Assembly (NCBI GenBank): GCA_036744795.1
Contig: DAIOHK010000017.1
Coordinates: 1 to 47,297 of the forward strand
Direction: 5' to 3'
Origin: UBA5486 sp036744795
GTDB taxonomy: Bacteria > Bacillota > UBA4882 > UBA10575
Length of the DNA: 47,297 bases
Below are positions 16,248 through 26,283 of this stretch, in pieces. Positions within the stretch are counted from its first letter, which is position 1, and each line of letters opens with the position of its first letter. The translations under genes and the position numbers were made by a program. Under the pieces are notes generated by a model. That model was not told where the DNA came from. It made no database searches and saw only the letters and a program-made list of their open reading frames with translations.

Positions 16248-17891
16248 ATGGATAAGAAAAAATTTCGTCGGCCTAAGCCACCTTCAGAGATTAGAAAGGA
16301 TAAAGAGAAACAGCAGAAAGAAGCAGAAGGAAAAGGGCCATTTCTCCGTAGAGATCTTGTAACTAATGTAAACTATTTAAAAGAGACTATCGGTAAAAGT
16401 AAAGATGTGGTTTTCCGCGAGTTTATTATGGATCTAACGGAACCGGTGCAGATTGTAATAGTTTTTGTGGATGGCTTAGCCGCTAAAGAAATTATTAATG
16501 AGTATATCCTTGAGGCTCTAACCTTTCAAGGAGGGCTTGAAACTGACTGGTCGCGGGACCGGAGAAATTTGGCTAGGAATATTAAAGACTATGTTCTAAA
16601 CATTAATGAAGTAAGCCTTCAGTCGGATTGCTCGGAAATTATTACTGCTATCCTTTCTGGGGAAACGGTCATCTTAATTGAAGATAATGACCTAGCAATA
16701 ATCTGCAATACTAGGGGTTGGGAACATAGGGGGATTCAGGAACCACAAACTGAGGCAGCAATTCGTGGACCTAAAGTTGGGTTTAATGAGCTTCTTCGTT
16801 CTAATACCGCACAGATTCGGCGCTGGATTAGAGACCAGGATCTTATAATTAATACCCTAAAAATAGGGGTGCGTTCTAAGACAGATGTGGCAATTGTTTA
16901 TTTGGAATCTGTAGCTAAACCACAGATAGTTACGGAAGTTGAAAAAAGACTTAACAAGATTGAGATTGATGGTTTGTTGGAAAGTGCTTATATTCAAGAA
17001 TATATCGAGGATCGACATTATAGTCTTTTCCCAACAGTCCAAACTACAGAACGCGTTGATCGGGTAGTAGCCTCCATTTTAGAGGGAAGAGTAGCGGTAT
17101 TAATGGATAATACTTCTTTTGCTTTGATCATGCCAGTAACCTTCTGGCAGTTGTATTATTCAGCGGAAGACTATTACCATCGTTGGCCTTTAGCTATTCT
17201 TCTTCGTTTAATCAGGTTTATTTCTTTCTTTTTTTCCTTATATCTACCTGCTTTATATCTGGCGTTTGCTGTACATAGTCCGGAATTAATCCCTTTTAAT
17301 CTGGCAATTAAAATTGCCGGAACCAGGGAAGGCATACCTTTCCCTGTTTTTTTGGAAGCTCTAATTATGGAGATTGCGATTGAAATTATCAGAGAAGCCT
17401 CAGTAAGACTTCCCGGGCCTTTTGGACAAACTATTGGTATTGTGGGCGGTTTTATCCTGGGGGATGCAGCGGTCCGAGCTGGGTTAATCTCTCCGATTAT
17501 GACGATTGTCGTTGCTTTGACAGCAATTAGCTCCTTTACGGCTCCTAGTTTCGGAGTGGCGATTACTATGAGGATTTTACGTTTCCCATTAATGATAGTG
17601 GCACAAGTAGGGGGGTTGTATGGATTGTCAATGGCGACAATTTTCTTCTTAATTAATTTGGCTGGGATCCGTTCGTTTGGTATACCTTTTCTTTCTCCGC
17701 TTGTACCTTTAAATCTATCTGATTTGAAAGATTCTATTTTTGTCGCACCACGCTGGACAATGATCAAAAGGCCTTTGGTGTATGAACCACTGGATGTAAA
17801 ACGGGAAGGTTCTAAAGCTAAAAACTGGTGGGAAGCATTATTTAATCCTCCCGGGAAGAATAAAAAGGGAGCAGGTAAAAAAGATGAGTAG
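16248..17891 (+). CDS. gerAA: GerAA-type spore germinant receptor subunit A
   Basis: The A subunit of a Ger receptor in the inner spore membrane, which senses small-molecule germinants. The 547 residues have a charged soluble N-terminal half (about 1-290, including DRRNLARNIKDYVLN and TTERVDRVVASILEGRVAV) and a hydrophobic half with about five membrane segments (300-490), including REASVRLPGPFGQTIGIVGG, the family hallmark. The tail is basic. The ATG at 16248 follows GACGAGGAT. It overlaps gerAB by 8 nt. The germinant cannot be told from sequence. Confidence 0.95.
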   Translation: MDKKKFRRPKPPSEIRKDKEKQQKEAEGKGPFLRRDLVTNVNYLKETIGKSKDVVFREFIMDLTEPVQIVIVFVDGLAAKEIINEYILEALTFQGGLETDWSRDRRNLARNIKDYVLNINEVSLQSDCSEIITAILSGETVILIEDNDLAIICNTRGWEHRGIQEPQTEAAIRGPKVGFNELLRSNTAQIRRWIRDQDLIINTLKIGVRSKTDVAIVYLESVAKPQIVTEVEKRLNKIEIDGLLESAYIQEYIEDRHYSLFPTVQTTERVDRVVASILEGRVAVLMDNTSFALIMPVTFWQLYYSAEDYYHRWPLAILLRLIRFISFFFSLYLPALYLAFAVHSPELIPFNLAIKIAGTREGIPFPVFLEALIMEIAIEIIREASVRLPGPFGQTIGIVGGFILGDAAVRAGLISPIMTIVVALTAISSFTAPSFGVAITMRILRFPLMIVAQVGGLYGLSMATIFFLINLAGIRSFGIPFLSPLVPLNLSDLKDSIFVAPRWTMIKRPLVYEPLDVKREGSKAKNWWEALFNPPGKNKKGAGKKDE

Positions 17892-18981
17892 AAAGCTTCG
17901 CTCCTTATCTTCACGTCAGGTAACAATGATGATCTTGGGTTTAACCATTGGCGCTGGAATACTTACCCTGCCTAGCGCGGTAGCGCGGGTTTTTGGGGCT
18001 TCTGGTTGGATTGGTACATTGATTATTGGGTTTGTTTTTACAGGGGGTTCTTATGTTGCGGTAAAGTTAGCACAGCTGTTCCCAGAAGAGACGATTGTAG
18101 AATACAGTCAAAAAATTTTAGGAAAACCCCTTGGAATCCTATTTAGTATGCTGTTTGCGGTTTTCTTCTTTTCTTTTGTACCAATTGAGACCCGTATTAT
18201 GCATGAATTGGTAAATATCTCACTTCTACCTCAGGCTCCCAGCTGGTTTGTTAATGGTATTTTTATTTTAGTAATGGCGTATGCAGCTTCTAAAGATATA
18301 ACCCAACTGGCACAGGTAAATGAGTTATTGATTGAAATTGCTCTGGTTGTAGGTTTGTTTGTCTCTATCTTGGCATGGCAGCATTTTGAGCCAGTGCATA
18401 TTTTACCTATTTTAGCTAGAAACCAATTACATTTTGAGCGAATTGGAGTTGAAATAGGTACGGCTTTCTCTTTTGCTGGTTTTCCATTAGTTAATATGGT
18501 ACTACCATATGTCAAAAACCCTCAAGAAGCTACCAGGGCAACAATCATCGGTAACATAATTGTTACTTTGATTTATACTTTTTTTACAATAACAGTAATT
18601 GGGGTTTTTGGGTATAGAGAGACCGTTGATCTGGCTTGGCCTGGTTTGGAATTAGCCAAATCCGTAACTTTAGGGGTAGTAATCTTAGAACGGCTAGACT
18701 TGGTTCTGTTGATCTCTTGGATTTCTGCAGTTTTTACTACCGGACTTGTTTCTTATTTTGTTACGGCTTTAGTTTTAAGTAGAGTGTTTGGTTTACAAAA
18801 TCATGCTATCCTTGTTTGGTCTATGGCACCACTAATATATTTTTTGAGTACTAGTTTGAAGAATTATTTTGTCTGGAATCAATGGGGCTTATATATCTCT
18901 ATTTTGGTATTGATCATTAGTTTTCTATTAATACCCCTACTTTATATTTTAGCATTAATAAAGACGCGACGTAGAAGCTGA
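17884..18981 (+). CDS. gerAB: GerAB-type spore germinant receptor subunit B
   Basis: The B subunit, a permease-like protein of the amino acid-polyamine-organocation fold thought to bind the germinant. It has 365 residues and about ten hydrophobic segments. The N-terminal LSSRQVTMMILGLTIGAGIL and LPSAVARVFGASGW are typical of the endospore germination permease family. It lies between gerAA (8-nt overlap) and gerAC (9-nt gap), so the receptor is one transcriptional unit. Confidence 0.94.
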   Translation: MSRKLRSLSSRQVTMMILGLTIGAGILTLPSAVARVFGASGWIGTLIIGFVFTGGSYVAVKLAQLFPEETIVEYSQKILGKPLGILFSMLFAVFFFSFVPIETRIMHELVNISLLPQAPSWFVNGIFILVMAYAASKDITQLAQVNELLIEIALVVGLFVSILAWQHFEPVHILPILARNQLHFERIGVEIGTAFSFAGFPLVNMVLPYVKNPQEATRATIIGNIIVTLIYTFFTITVIGVFGYRETVDLAWPGLELAKSVTLGVVILERLDLVLLISWISAVFTTGLVSYFVTALVLSRVFGLQNHAILVWSMAPLIYFLSTSLKNYFVWNQWGLYISILVLIISFLLIPLLYILALIKTRRRS

Positions 18982-18990
18982 CAAAGGAAT

Positions 18991-20148
18991 GTGAGAAATA
19001 AAATAATGTACAAAAAGATGATTCCTATTTTTTTATCAATAATTATTCTTTTCACCCAGTCTGGATGTTGGGAAGGCCGCGAATTAAATGCCAGAGCTTT
19101 TGTAACAGCCGTCGCCTTTGACATGCCTGAGGATCCGAAGGCCTTGCCTAATCAATTTCTTTTCAGTATCCAAGTGCCGATTCCCGAAAAGATGGCTGGT
19201 GGAGAGAGTGGAAAAAGCACGGGAGGAAAATCTTTTCTGGTCTTTGGTTCAACTTCAGATAATGTATTATCTAGTATTCTTCAACTCCAGCGTCAATTAG
19301 ACCGAAAAATATTTTTTGGTCATACCATGCTTATTTTGGTTAATGAGGAAGTTGCCAGTGTCTTTGGACTGGAAAGGGTTTTGGATTATTTTAAACGAAA
19401 TTTCAGGATCCCAAGAATTGCTAGGGTGGCAATTGTAGAGGGGGAAGCTAGGGAGATTTTGAATATCCAACCGCCGATTGGACAGACTCCTTCCACTTAT
19501 ATTCTAAATCTAATCTCCCCCCAAAGCGGGAGTAGTTTCAATTATATTTCTGATTTAGGTAAATGGTTGGTGCTTGAGTCTGATGAGGGTATTGATCCTG
19601 TATTGCCCAGAATTAGCAAAGGAAAAGAGACTGCTTTGACAGGTGGAGCGGCAGTTTTAAAAAATGGCCGGTTTATTGGGTGGTTGAATAATTTTGAAAC
19701 TAGGGGACTAAATATTTTACTTAATGAGTTTACTGAATCTGATTACCGGGTTAAATGTCCGTTCCATCCTGAAGAAATAATTTGTGTAGGGGTAAATAAT
19801 CTTCGTTCAACATATCGTTTAGTTAAGGAAGGTGATAATCCGGTATTCAAAATTAATGTGCAAGGAAAGTTTGAAACCAGGGAATTCTCCGGAAACCATG
19901 GACCGATGGTGCAATTGACAGAAGGTTTAGAAAGAAAGGTGACTGAGAAGGTTAGGGAAGAGATTGAAATGGTAATACTTAAGGCTCAGAATCTAGGGGC
20001 AGATATTTTAGGGGTAGGCCGGTATATCCAGGCCTATCATCCACAACTTTGGGCAGAGCTCAATTGGGATCAAGAGTTCTCTTATTTCCCTATTAAGCTT
20101 GAAGTTAAAATGGAATGGGCACTGACCGTGAGAAGACTGGGAGCATGA
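18991..20148 (+). CDS. gerAC: GerAC-type spore germination lipoprotein
   Basis: The lipoprotein subunit of the germinant receptor. The N-terminal signal and lipobox TQSGC give a modified Cys at residue 26, followed by WEGRELNARAFVTAVAFD, the diagnostic start of the mature family. It has 385 residues, typical. The start GTG at 18991 is preferred; an ATG five codons later is possible. A strong terminator follows, ending the cluster that starts with DUF1614 or the activase genes. Confidence 0.94.
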   Translation: MRNKIMYKKMIPIFLSIIILFTQSGCWEGRELNARAFVTAVAFDMPEDPKALPNQFLFSIQVPIPEKMAGGESGKSTGGKSFLVFGSTSDNVLSSILQLQRQLDRKIFFGHTMLILVNEEVASVFGLERVLDYFKRNFRIPRIARVAIVEGEAREILNIQPPIGQTPSTYILNLISPQSGSSFNYISDLGKWLVLESDEGIDPVLPRISKGKETALTGGAAVLKNGRFIGWLNNFETRGLNILLNEFTESDYRVKCPFHPEEIICVGVNNLRSTYRLVKEGDNPVFKINVQGKFETREFSGNHGPMVQLTEGLERKVTEKVREEIEMVILKAQNLGADILGVGRYIQAYHPQLWAELNWDQEFSYFPIKLEVKMEWALTVRRLGA

Positions 20149-20200
20149 TTTGTAAAGATGCCTAATTTGCAAAGACATATTTTTAAGACAAGCTGTTGCG

Positions 20201-20230
20201 AGCCGGGTTTTATCCGGCTTTTTTTTATTT
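20201..20230 (+). terminator. Intrinsic terminator after gerAC
   Basis: AGCCGG pairs with CCGGCT around a 7-nt loop and is followed by a run of eight T. Confidence 0.88.
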
Positions 20231-20374
20231 TGGAAATTAAGATAATATGATAAGATGGAATTTGTTTGGTTAATCTTCATATTATTCCTTAAGAGGATAA
20301 AAGGAAAACTCTTTATTAGTGGAGAATCCTTTAAAAATCACGTTTTATCTTAAGCTATTGGAAGGAGGGAGAAA

Positions 20375-21055
20375 ATGGCAAGAATTATGAATACCTATGA
20401 TCGGGCTTTGGTTAGAATTCGGGATGAGATCTTTACCATGAGTGAATTGGTCGAGGATCGTCACCTGAAAGCGATGGAATCTCTTATTAAACAAGATGAA
20501 AATTTAGCCCAAAATATTATTGATGGGGATGACGAAATTGATAAGTTGGACGAAGAGTTGGAGATGGAAGCATTGGAGTTAATCTCCCTACAACAACCAA
20601 TAGATAAGGATCTAAGGTTATTGGCTTCAGCAATCAAAATAAGTAATGAGTTGGAACGAATTGGAGATTATTCTTGTAATATTGCAGAAACTACTCTTTT
20701 ACTTGCGAAGAAAGGGCCCTATTTTAAACCTTTAGAAGATGTTTCACGGATGGGAAAACTTGTTCAGGGTATGATGCGTAAGAGTATACTATCTTTTTTG
20801 AAAAGGGATCTTGACTCAGCTTGGGAAATGCATGGCGATGATGATGAAGTTGATCAATTATATTGGCATCTATTTGAAGAGCTAATGGATTATATGAAAA
20901 AAGGCCCCAGTTTTGTTGATCAGGCAAGCAACTTTTTATTAGTTGCTAGGTATTTAGAGCGGATTGGGGATCATATAGTGAATATTGCCGAACTTACGAT
21001 TTTTGCTGAAATTGGAGAAAGGTACCCTTTTAAGTCGCGAAAGAGGGGAGGCTAA
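20375..21055 (+). CDS. phoU: Phosphate-signalling protein PhoU
   Basis: A 226-residue all-helical protein with two PhoU repeats. Each contains a metal-binding E/D-rich helix, seen in ISNELERIGDYSCNIAE and RYLERIGDHIVNIAE. It normally restrains PhoR and phosphate uptake. Here it is 6 nt upstream of a Na/Pi cotransporter rather than the Pst operon, suggesting control of that transporter. GGAAGGAGGG precedes the ATG. Confidence 0.94.
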   Translation: MARIMNTYDRALVRIRDEIFTMSELVEDRHLKAMESLIKQDENLAQNIIDGDDEIDKLDEELEMEALELISLQQPIDKDLRLLASAIKISNELERIGDYSCNIAETTLLLAKKGPYFKPLEDVSRMGKLVQGMMRKSILSFLKRDLDSAWEMHGDDDEVDQLYWHLFEELMDYMKKGPSFVDQASNFLLVARYLERIGDHIVNIAELTIFAEIGERYPFKSRKRGG

Positions 21056-21061
21056 AAAAAA

Positions 21062-22675
21062 GTGAGTGCCTTACAGGGAGTTATTGGACTGGCCGGCGGT
21101 CTAGGCCTATTTCTATATGGTATGAAACTATGTTCCGAAGGACTGCAAAAGGCTGCGGCTCATCAATTAAAACAACTAGTAAAAGTATTAACTAAAAATC
21201 CACTCCGTGGGGTTTTAGTGGGTGCCTTAGTTACTCTAGGTTTACAAAGTAGCAGTGCTACTTCTGCGATTGTAGTTGGTTTTACTAGTGCCAGTTTGAT
21301 GACTCTTTCACAGTCTTTGAGTGTGCTTCTTGGTTCGGCTATTGGTTCCTCCTTAACTGTCCATCTAATTGCTTTTAAATTAACATCTTTAGCTTTAGTC
21401 TTAATCTTTGTCGGTACGTTCCTTTGTCTTTTTATTAAAGGTTCACGTTATCGAAGTTTTGGCCAGATTTTTCTTGGTTTTGGACTAATCTTTTATGGAA
21501 TGTTTGTCATGTCATCGGCAATGGAACCAGTAAAAGATTATCCCGTGGTAGCACAAGTAATTATTAATCTGGAAAGATACCCCTTTTTTGCTTTTTTAGT
21601 TGCTCTGGTTTTAACTGCTATTTTTCAGTCCAGTGCTGGTTTTCTAGCCTTATTGATAACTTTGGCCAGACAAGGAGTGGTTGGTCCTTATGCTTTGGTT
21701 CCCTTTGTTCTTGGAGCTCATCTAGGAGGAACAATTACTGGGGCTCTTTCGTGTTTAGGGGTCCCGGGGCGGGAATCCAAACGGGCGGGTCTTGCTAATC
21801 TTCTTTTTAAACTGGTAAATGGATTGATTTTTCTACCACTCTACCGACCAATAACCCGGATTATTCTGTTGAGTTCTCCGGATATTAGTCGCCAGATTGC
21901 TAATGCTCATACTTTTTTCTCATTAGTGATGGCAGTAGTTTTTTTACCATTTACACCGCAAATTGCAGAGTTTATGAAAAGATTAGTACCTGATAAGGTA
22001 GGTGGGCTGGCGGAAGCAAGGTATTTAAAAGAAAATCTATTGGAAGTACCAGAACTTGCTGTGGATCAAGCTCATCGTCAGACTGTGGAGATGGGGCATA
22101 TTATTTATAAAGAGATGCTAAACCAAATATTACCGATCCTTTGTTACGAAAATGAAGCGCTTTTTGATCGCTTTTCCGAAATAGAGCAGGCGGTTGATTC
22201 TTTAGCCAAACAAATAGTCAAATATGTTACAACACTTGATATAAATAATTTTTCTGAGGATTTATTATTAAGAAGTCTACAGGTTTTATATGCTGCTAAT
22301 GATCTGGAACATATAGGGGATATCTTATTGAATATTGCCAGTATCGGTATGAAGATCACCTCTGAGCAGTTGACCTTCTCAGAAGAGGGTTACGGGGAGA
22401 TTGAGACTCTTTATCACATAGTAAGTAATAATTACCAGCAGGCTCTAAAATCATTTGAAGATTATGATACCAAATTAGCTAGCCAGATTCTTAAAGAACA
22501 TCCCAAAATTAGACGGTATGAAAAGGAACTGCGCTACAGTCATTTTGAACGGATGCAACTAGGAAATAAAAAAACTTTAGCCACCAGCTCTCTGCATTTA
22601 GATATGATAGAATCTTTGTTGAGAATTGATAATCATACTATTAATATTGCTCAGGGAGTAATAGGAATTGTATGA
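21062..22675 (+). CDS. Na+/phosphate cotransporter (NptA/PNaS family) with C-terminal PhoU domain
   Basis: A 537-residue membrane protein importing or exporting phosphate with Na+. The twin QSS motifs of the family are present: LQSSSATSAI (about 61-70) and FQSSAGFLALL in the second repeat. About eight membrane segments occupy residues 1-310. The last 200 residues form a helical PhoU-like domain (LEHIGDILLNIA). The start is a GTG at 21062; the ribosome-binding site (GGGGAGG) overlaps the end of phoU, so the two are coupled. Confidence 0.93.
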   Translation: MSALQGVIGLAGGLGLFLYGMKLCSEGLQKAAAHQLKQLVKVLTKNPLRGVLVGALVTLGLQSSSATSAIVVGFTSASLMTLSQSLSVLLGSAIGSSLTVHLIAFKLTSLALVLIFVGTFLCLFIKGSRYRSFGQIFLGFGLIFYGMFVMSSAMEPVKDYPVVAQVIINLERYPFFAFLVALVLTAIFQSSAGFLALLITLARQGVVGPYALVPFVLGAHLGGTITGALSCLGVPGRESKRAGLANLLFKLVNGLIFLPLYRPITRIILLSSPDISRQIANAHTFFSLVMAVVFLPFTPQIAEFMKRLVPDKVGGLAEARYLKENLLEVPELAVDQAHRQTVEMGHIIYKEMLNQILPILCYENEALFDRFSEIEQAVDSLAKQIVKYVTTLDINNFSEDLLLRSLQVLYAANDLEHIGDILLNIASIGMKITSEQLTFSEEGYGEIETLYHIVSNNYQQALKSFEDYDTKLASQILKEHPKIRRYEKELRYSHFERMQLGNKKTLATSSLHLDMIESLLRIDNHTINIAQGVIGIV

Positions 22676-22684
22676 ATAACATAG

Positions 22685-22712
22685 TATACTTAAGGCAATT
22701 CCCTTAAGTATA
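22685..22712. terminator. 11-bp hairpin after the phosphate operon
   Basis: TATACTTAAGG (22685-22695) and CCTTAAGTATA (22702-22712) are perfect complements around a 6-nt loop. No U-tract follows, so termination is plausible but unproven. Confidence 0.5.
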
Positions 22713-22771
22713 TAGGAGAAAAATTAGCTATACCACTTATAATAATTATCATAATAATGGAGGTAGTAATA

Positions 22772-23578
22772 ATGCAAAAATGTATTGTAGTATCAACTCC
22801 GGGAGCTAAATTTTCAGCCTTAGCTTTAAAGGCTGATTTTAGAGAAAGTCTGAAAAAAGTAGCGGATCTGGGATATGATGCGGTAGAATTAGCAGTTAGA
22901 AACCCCAAAATATTGGATATCAATGAGATTAAAGAATTACTAGGGAAATACAAGTTACCAGTGCCAGCGATCGGTACAGGTCAGGCTTATGGTGAGGAAG
23001 GTTTGAGTTTCACCGATTCGGAAGAAGAAGTACGGAAGCAGGCTGTACAGCGTATTAAAGACCAAATGGATTTTGCTGTTGAACTTGGCGGAGCACAGGT
23101 GATTATTGGATTAATCCGGGGAACTGTTCACCCAGATATGGAAAGGGAAATAGCGGAGCAGTATTTGATCCAGTCGATGAGAGAGTGTGCTGATTATAAT
23201 CCGAAAGTGAGATTAACTTTAGAACCGGTCAACCGGTATGAAACCAATCTTTATAATGACCTTAAATCAATGCGGCTTTTAATTGATAAGATTAACCGTC
23301 CCAACGTAAAAATGTTAATCGATACATTTCATATGAATATTGAAGAGCCTGATATGATAAAAAGCATCTTGGAAGCAAAAGATTATATTACTCATGTACA
23401 TTTTGCGGATAGTAACCGCTGGGCTCCCGGATGTGGCCATATTAATTTTTCAGAGATAATTGATACTCTGCAAAAAATCAATTACCAGGGAGCAATCTCA
23501 GCGGAGATTCTGCCCAAGCCATCACCGGATGAGAGTGTAAGACTGACAATCGAATATTATAAGAAGCTTGGTTTGTAG
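22772..23578 (+). CDS. Sugar phosphate isomerase/epimerase family protein (TIM barrel)
   Basis: A 268-residue xylose-isomerase-like TIM barrel. Metal and substrate residues are visible in LEPVNRYETN, MLIDTFHMN, HVHFADSNRWAPGCGH and ISAEILPKP. The VNRYETN and DSNRWAPGCGH segments resemble 3-epimerases acting on keto-sugars or keto-acids, but the substrate cannot be fixed. GGAGG at 22760 sets the ATG at 22772; an ATG at 22757 overlaps this site and is rejected. It stands alone between the phosphate genes and convergent hppA. Confidence 0.85.
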   Translation: MQKCIVVSTPGAKFSALALKADFRESLKKVADLGYDAVELAVRNPKILDINEIKELLGKYKLPVPAIGTGQAYGEEGLSFTDSEEEVRKQAVQRIKDQMDFAVELGGAQVIIGLIRGTVHPDMEREIAEQYLIQSMRECADYNPKVRLTLEPVNRYETNLYNDLKSMRLLIDKINRPNVKMLIDTFHMNIEEPDMIKSILEAKDYITHVHFADSNRWAPGCGHINFSEIIDTLQKINYQGAISAEILPKPSPDESVRLTIEYYKKLGL

Positions 23579-23642
23579 GTTTATTAATAACTTTCAGGAG
23601 AAATAATACTTGGTATAAATTATCTAAATAGTAATTTAAGAT

Positions 23643-23680
23643 AAAAGGCTTTCAACTATATAAGTTAAAAGCCTTTTTTT
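23643..23680. terminator. Bidirectional terminator between the epimerase gene and hppA
   Basis: AAAAGGCTTTCAACT pairs with AAGTTAAAAGCCTTTT with a small bulge. It has an A-run on the left and a run of seven T on the right, suiting convergent transcripts. Confidence 0.8.
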
Positions 23681-23735
23681 GTCCTTAAGTTCCATGGTGT
23701 TTTTTAGTGAAGGTTAGTAAACTACTAATTACTTG

Positions 23736-25910
23736 CTAAAAAAGTTTTAACAGACTAAAAAGATTATATTTTCCAAAGACCGACACAGCAATTAGTGAAA
23801 CAACAGACATAATTTTAATTAGAATGTCTAGAGAAGGCCCGACTGTATCTTTTAGTGGGTCGCCAACTGTATCACCAATAATTGCTGATTCATGTGCAGT
23901 TGTCCCTTTTCCGACACCCTCAATCCTACCGGATTCAATATATTTTTTACTATTATCCCATGCTCCACCTGAATTTGCTGTAAAAAGAGCAAGCATGATC
24001 GAGGAGATTACTGTACCTACCAGAAGACCGCCAACAAAATCGGCACCAAAGATAAAACCAGAAATAATAGGAGTTAGTATAGAGATTAAAGCGGGAGAAA
24101 TCATCTCTTTTAAAGCACTGGCAGATGATATTGTAATACAGGTTTTATAATCCGGACGGGTTTCTCCGGTAAGAATACCAGGCATTGTTTTGAATTGTCT
24201 TCTAACTTCTTGTACCATTTCTCTGGCTGCTTTGGTAACAGATTCGATTAGCATGCCGGAGAAAAAGTATGGTAGAGCAGCACCTACAATGGCCCCTGTT
24301 AAGGTAAGAGGATTAATCATATTAAGAACCAGCTCAAAGCTGCTAGCTACACCTTCTATGGACTGAGAAACAGGCTGCGAGTATATATAAGAAGAAAGAA
24401 GCGACATGGCTGCCAGCGCAGCAGAACCAATCGCAAAGCCTTTACCAATGGCTGCAGTGGTATTACCTACAGAGTCAAGTCTGTCAGTAATTTCCCGAAC
24501 TTCAGGGTCGAGTTTTGACATTTCACTTATTCCGCCTGCATTATCGGCGATCGGTCCATAGGTATCAACAGAAACAGTGGCACTGACAAAGGATAGCATT
24601 CCTAAAGCTGCCATTGTTACACCATAGATACCTGCTAGAAGGCTGGCTAAAATAAGGGTAAGTCCCAGCAAAGCTACAGGAAGAAATGTTGATTTCATAC
24701 CAAGGGCCATTCCTTCGGTAATAGTAAGAGCCGTGCCTTCAAGAGATGAATAAGCCAAATTTTTCGTAGGACTAAATTCATCACTAGTATAATATTCTGC
24801 AAACCAACCCATGGCGATTCCGCATAAGATCCCTAAAACAGCAGCGTACCAAGGAGACATGATCCCTGCTTTAAAACCTACACTACTGACATCCATCCCT
24901 TTAAAATATAAGTAGGTTAAAACTCCACCACCAATGATGGTAAGAAACGCTGATACCAATAAAGAGATATTTAATTCACGATGGGGTTGATCAGAAACTT
25001 TTTTAAAACTTAAATAAGCAATACCGATCACACAGGAGATAATTCCAATTGCGGAGAAGATGATTGGAAAACTAAGAAGTTTGGAAATTAGGGCATCCGG
25101 TATTGGTATTGCCGGATGTAAATACATCGAGGCTGCTAAGGTAATACTAGCAATAATCGCCCCTACATAACTTTCCAAAAGATCTGATCCCAAACCTGCC
25201 ACATCACCGACATTATCACCGACATTGTCCGCTATGGTTGCGGGATTTCTGGGGTCATCTTCGGGGATATGGGCTTCAGTTTTTCCTACCAGATCGGCAC
25301 CCATATCAGCCGCTTTGGTAAAGATTCCCCCACCAACACGGTTAAACATGGCAATGATTGAGCAGCCAAGGGCATAACCTGAAACCGACATAGCAAAAGG
25401 TATATAACTTATTCCTAACCAGTTGGTTTCAACCCTTAAATTTATTACCTCAGTTTGTCCCAACATTTTTCCGAATACTAAGTATACAATTCCAAGGCCT
25501 AAAAGGGCTAAGCCTCCAACTGCCAAACCCATAACACTTCCACCTTGAAAAGCTACTTTTAAAGTATTTCCTAGATTTTTTGATTTCCTTGCTGTATTGG
25601 ATACTCTTACATTGGCAAGAGTGGCAATATCCATTCCAACAAAGGCAGCCAGTTGGCTCATTGTGGCCCCAATTAAAAAAGCTACTCCTGTATACCATGA
25701 GACAACAACCATTAAAGCAATAGCTATAAGTAGGGCAATTTTTAGAATAACTTTGAATTCATGCATTATAAATGCATCTGATCCCTCACGAATGGCTCCG
25801 GCAATTTCATTCATTAATTCTGTTCCAGTTTCACGTTTTTTCACTGAAGAATAATTATAAGCTGCAAACCCTAGAGATGCAATTACCGCGACTGCTACAA
25901 AGCCAAGCAT
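23736..25910 (-). CDS. hppA: Membrane-bound pyrophosphatase, K+-dependent type
   Basis: Couples hydrolysis of pyrophosphate to export of H+ or Na+. It has 724 residues with about 16 membrane segments. The substrate signature DMGADLVGKTEAHIPEDD and the following DNVGDNVGDVAG are intact, as are EITDRLDSVGNTTAAIGKGF and the C-terminal GDTVGDPLKDTVGPS. Alanine after GNTT (about residues 478-488) is the K+-dependent variant; K+-independent pumps have lysine there. The pumped ion cannot be settled by eye. AAGGAGG precedes the ATG. Confidence 0.96.
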   Translation of the reverse strand: MLGFVAVAVIASLGFAAYNYSSVKKRETGTELMNEIAGAIREGSDAFIMHEFKVILKIALLIAIALMVVVSWYTGVAFLIGATMSQLAAFVGMDIATLANVRVSNTARKSKNLGNTLKVAFQGGSVMGLAVGGLALLGLGIVYLVFGKMLGQTEVINLRVETNWLGISYIPFAMSVSGYALGCSIIAMFNRVGGGIFTKAADMGADLVGKTEAHIPEDDPRNPATIADNVGDNVGDVAGLGSDLLESYVGAIIASITLAASMYLHPAIPIPDALISKLLSFPIIFSAIGIISCVIGIAYLSFKKVSDQPHRELNISLLVSAFLTIIGGGVLTYLYFKGMDVSSVGFKAGIMSPWYAAVLGILCGIAMGWFAEYYTSDEFSPTKNLAYSSLEGTALTITEGMALGMKSTFLPVALLGLTLILASLLAGIYGVTMAALGMLSFVSATVSVDTYGPIADNAGGISEMSKLDPEVREITDRLDSVGNTTAAIGKGFAIGSAALAAMSLLSSYIYSQPVSQSIEGVASSFELVLNMINPLTLTGAIVGAALPYFFSGMLIESVTKAAREMVQEVRRQFKTMPGILTGETRPDYKTCITISSASALKEMISPALISILTPIISGFIFGADFVGGLLVGTVISSIMLALFTANSGGAWDNSKKYIESGRIEGVGKGTTAHESAIIGDTVGDPLKDTVGPSLDILIKIMSVVSLIAVSVFGKYNLFSLLKLF

Positions 25911-26224
25911 AAAAAAAACCTCCTTAAATTGTTATAATTATTAGCTGCAATAATTCCTTAAAATTAAAGGAATTATACAGCAGTTAAGATTGATCATAAT
26001 TTTGGCTACTGGAAATTAGCTAAAAATATCACCAATCTAACAAAAATATCATAATACAAAAGGAGATTATAGTCAAAGCTAATATTTCTTAAATAGTCTA
26101 TATCTAAAAACGTGTAAACTAATGTATTTAGCTAGCTCCTAAAATTATTAGGAGTTATTTCCGAACCAATTAACTTAAATTTTACAGTGAAAAAAATTAA
26201 TGGAAAAAGATTTTCAACTTAACT
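25911..26224. other. AT-rich intergenic region upstream of hppA
   Basis: No gene is seen. Palindromes TAATTCCTTAAAATTAAAGGAATTA-like (about 25951-25975) and CTCCTAA/TTAGGAG (about 26133-26154) are present. The hppA promoter should lie here, but no good minus 35/minus 10 pair stands out. Confidence 0.4.
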
Positions 26225-26259
26225 AAAAAGACTTTCAACTAAAATATTAGTGAAAGTCT
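26225..26259 (-). terminator. Intrinsic terminator of trpS
   Basis: On the minus strand AGACTTTCA pairs with TGAAAGTCT around a 13-nt loop and is followed by a run of T; flanking bases extend the pairing. It lies 25 nt beyond the trpS stop. Confidence 0.8.
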
Positions 26260-26283
26260 TAGTTAAGCTATTTTAGTATTTTT

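Noticed and set aside
17174..17926. 250-codon minus-strand frame over gerAA
   Set aside because: Mirror of the hydrophobic gerAA half; no ribosome-binding site and no recognisable family.
23824..24150. 108-codon plus-strand frame inside hppA
   Set aside because: Antisense to the conserved C-terminal pyrophosphatase motifs.
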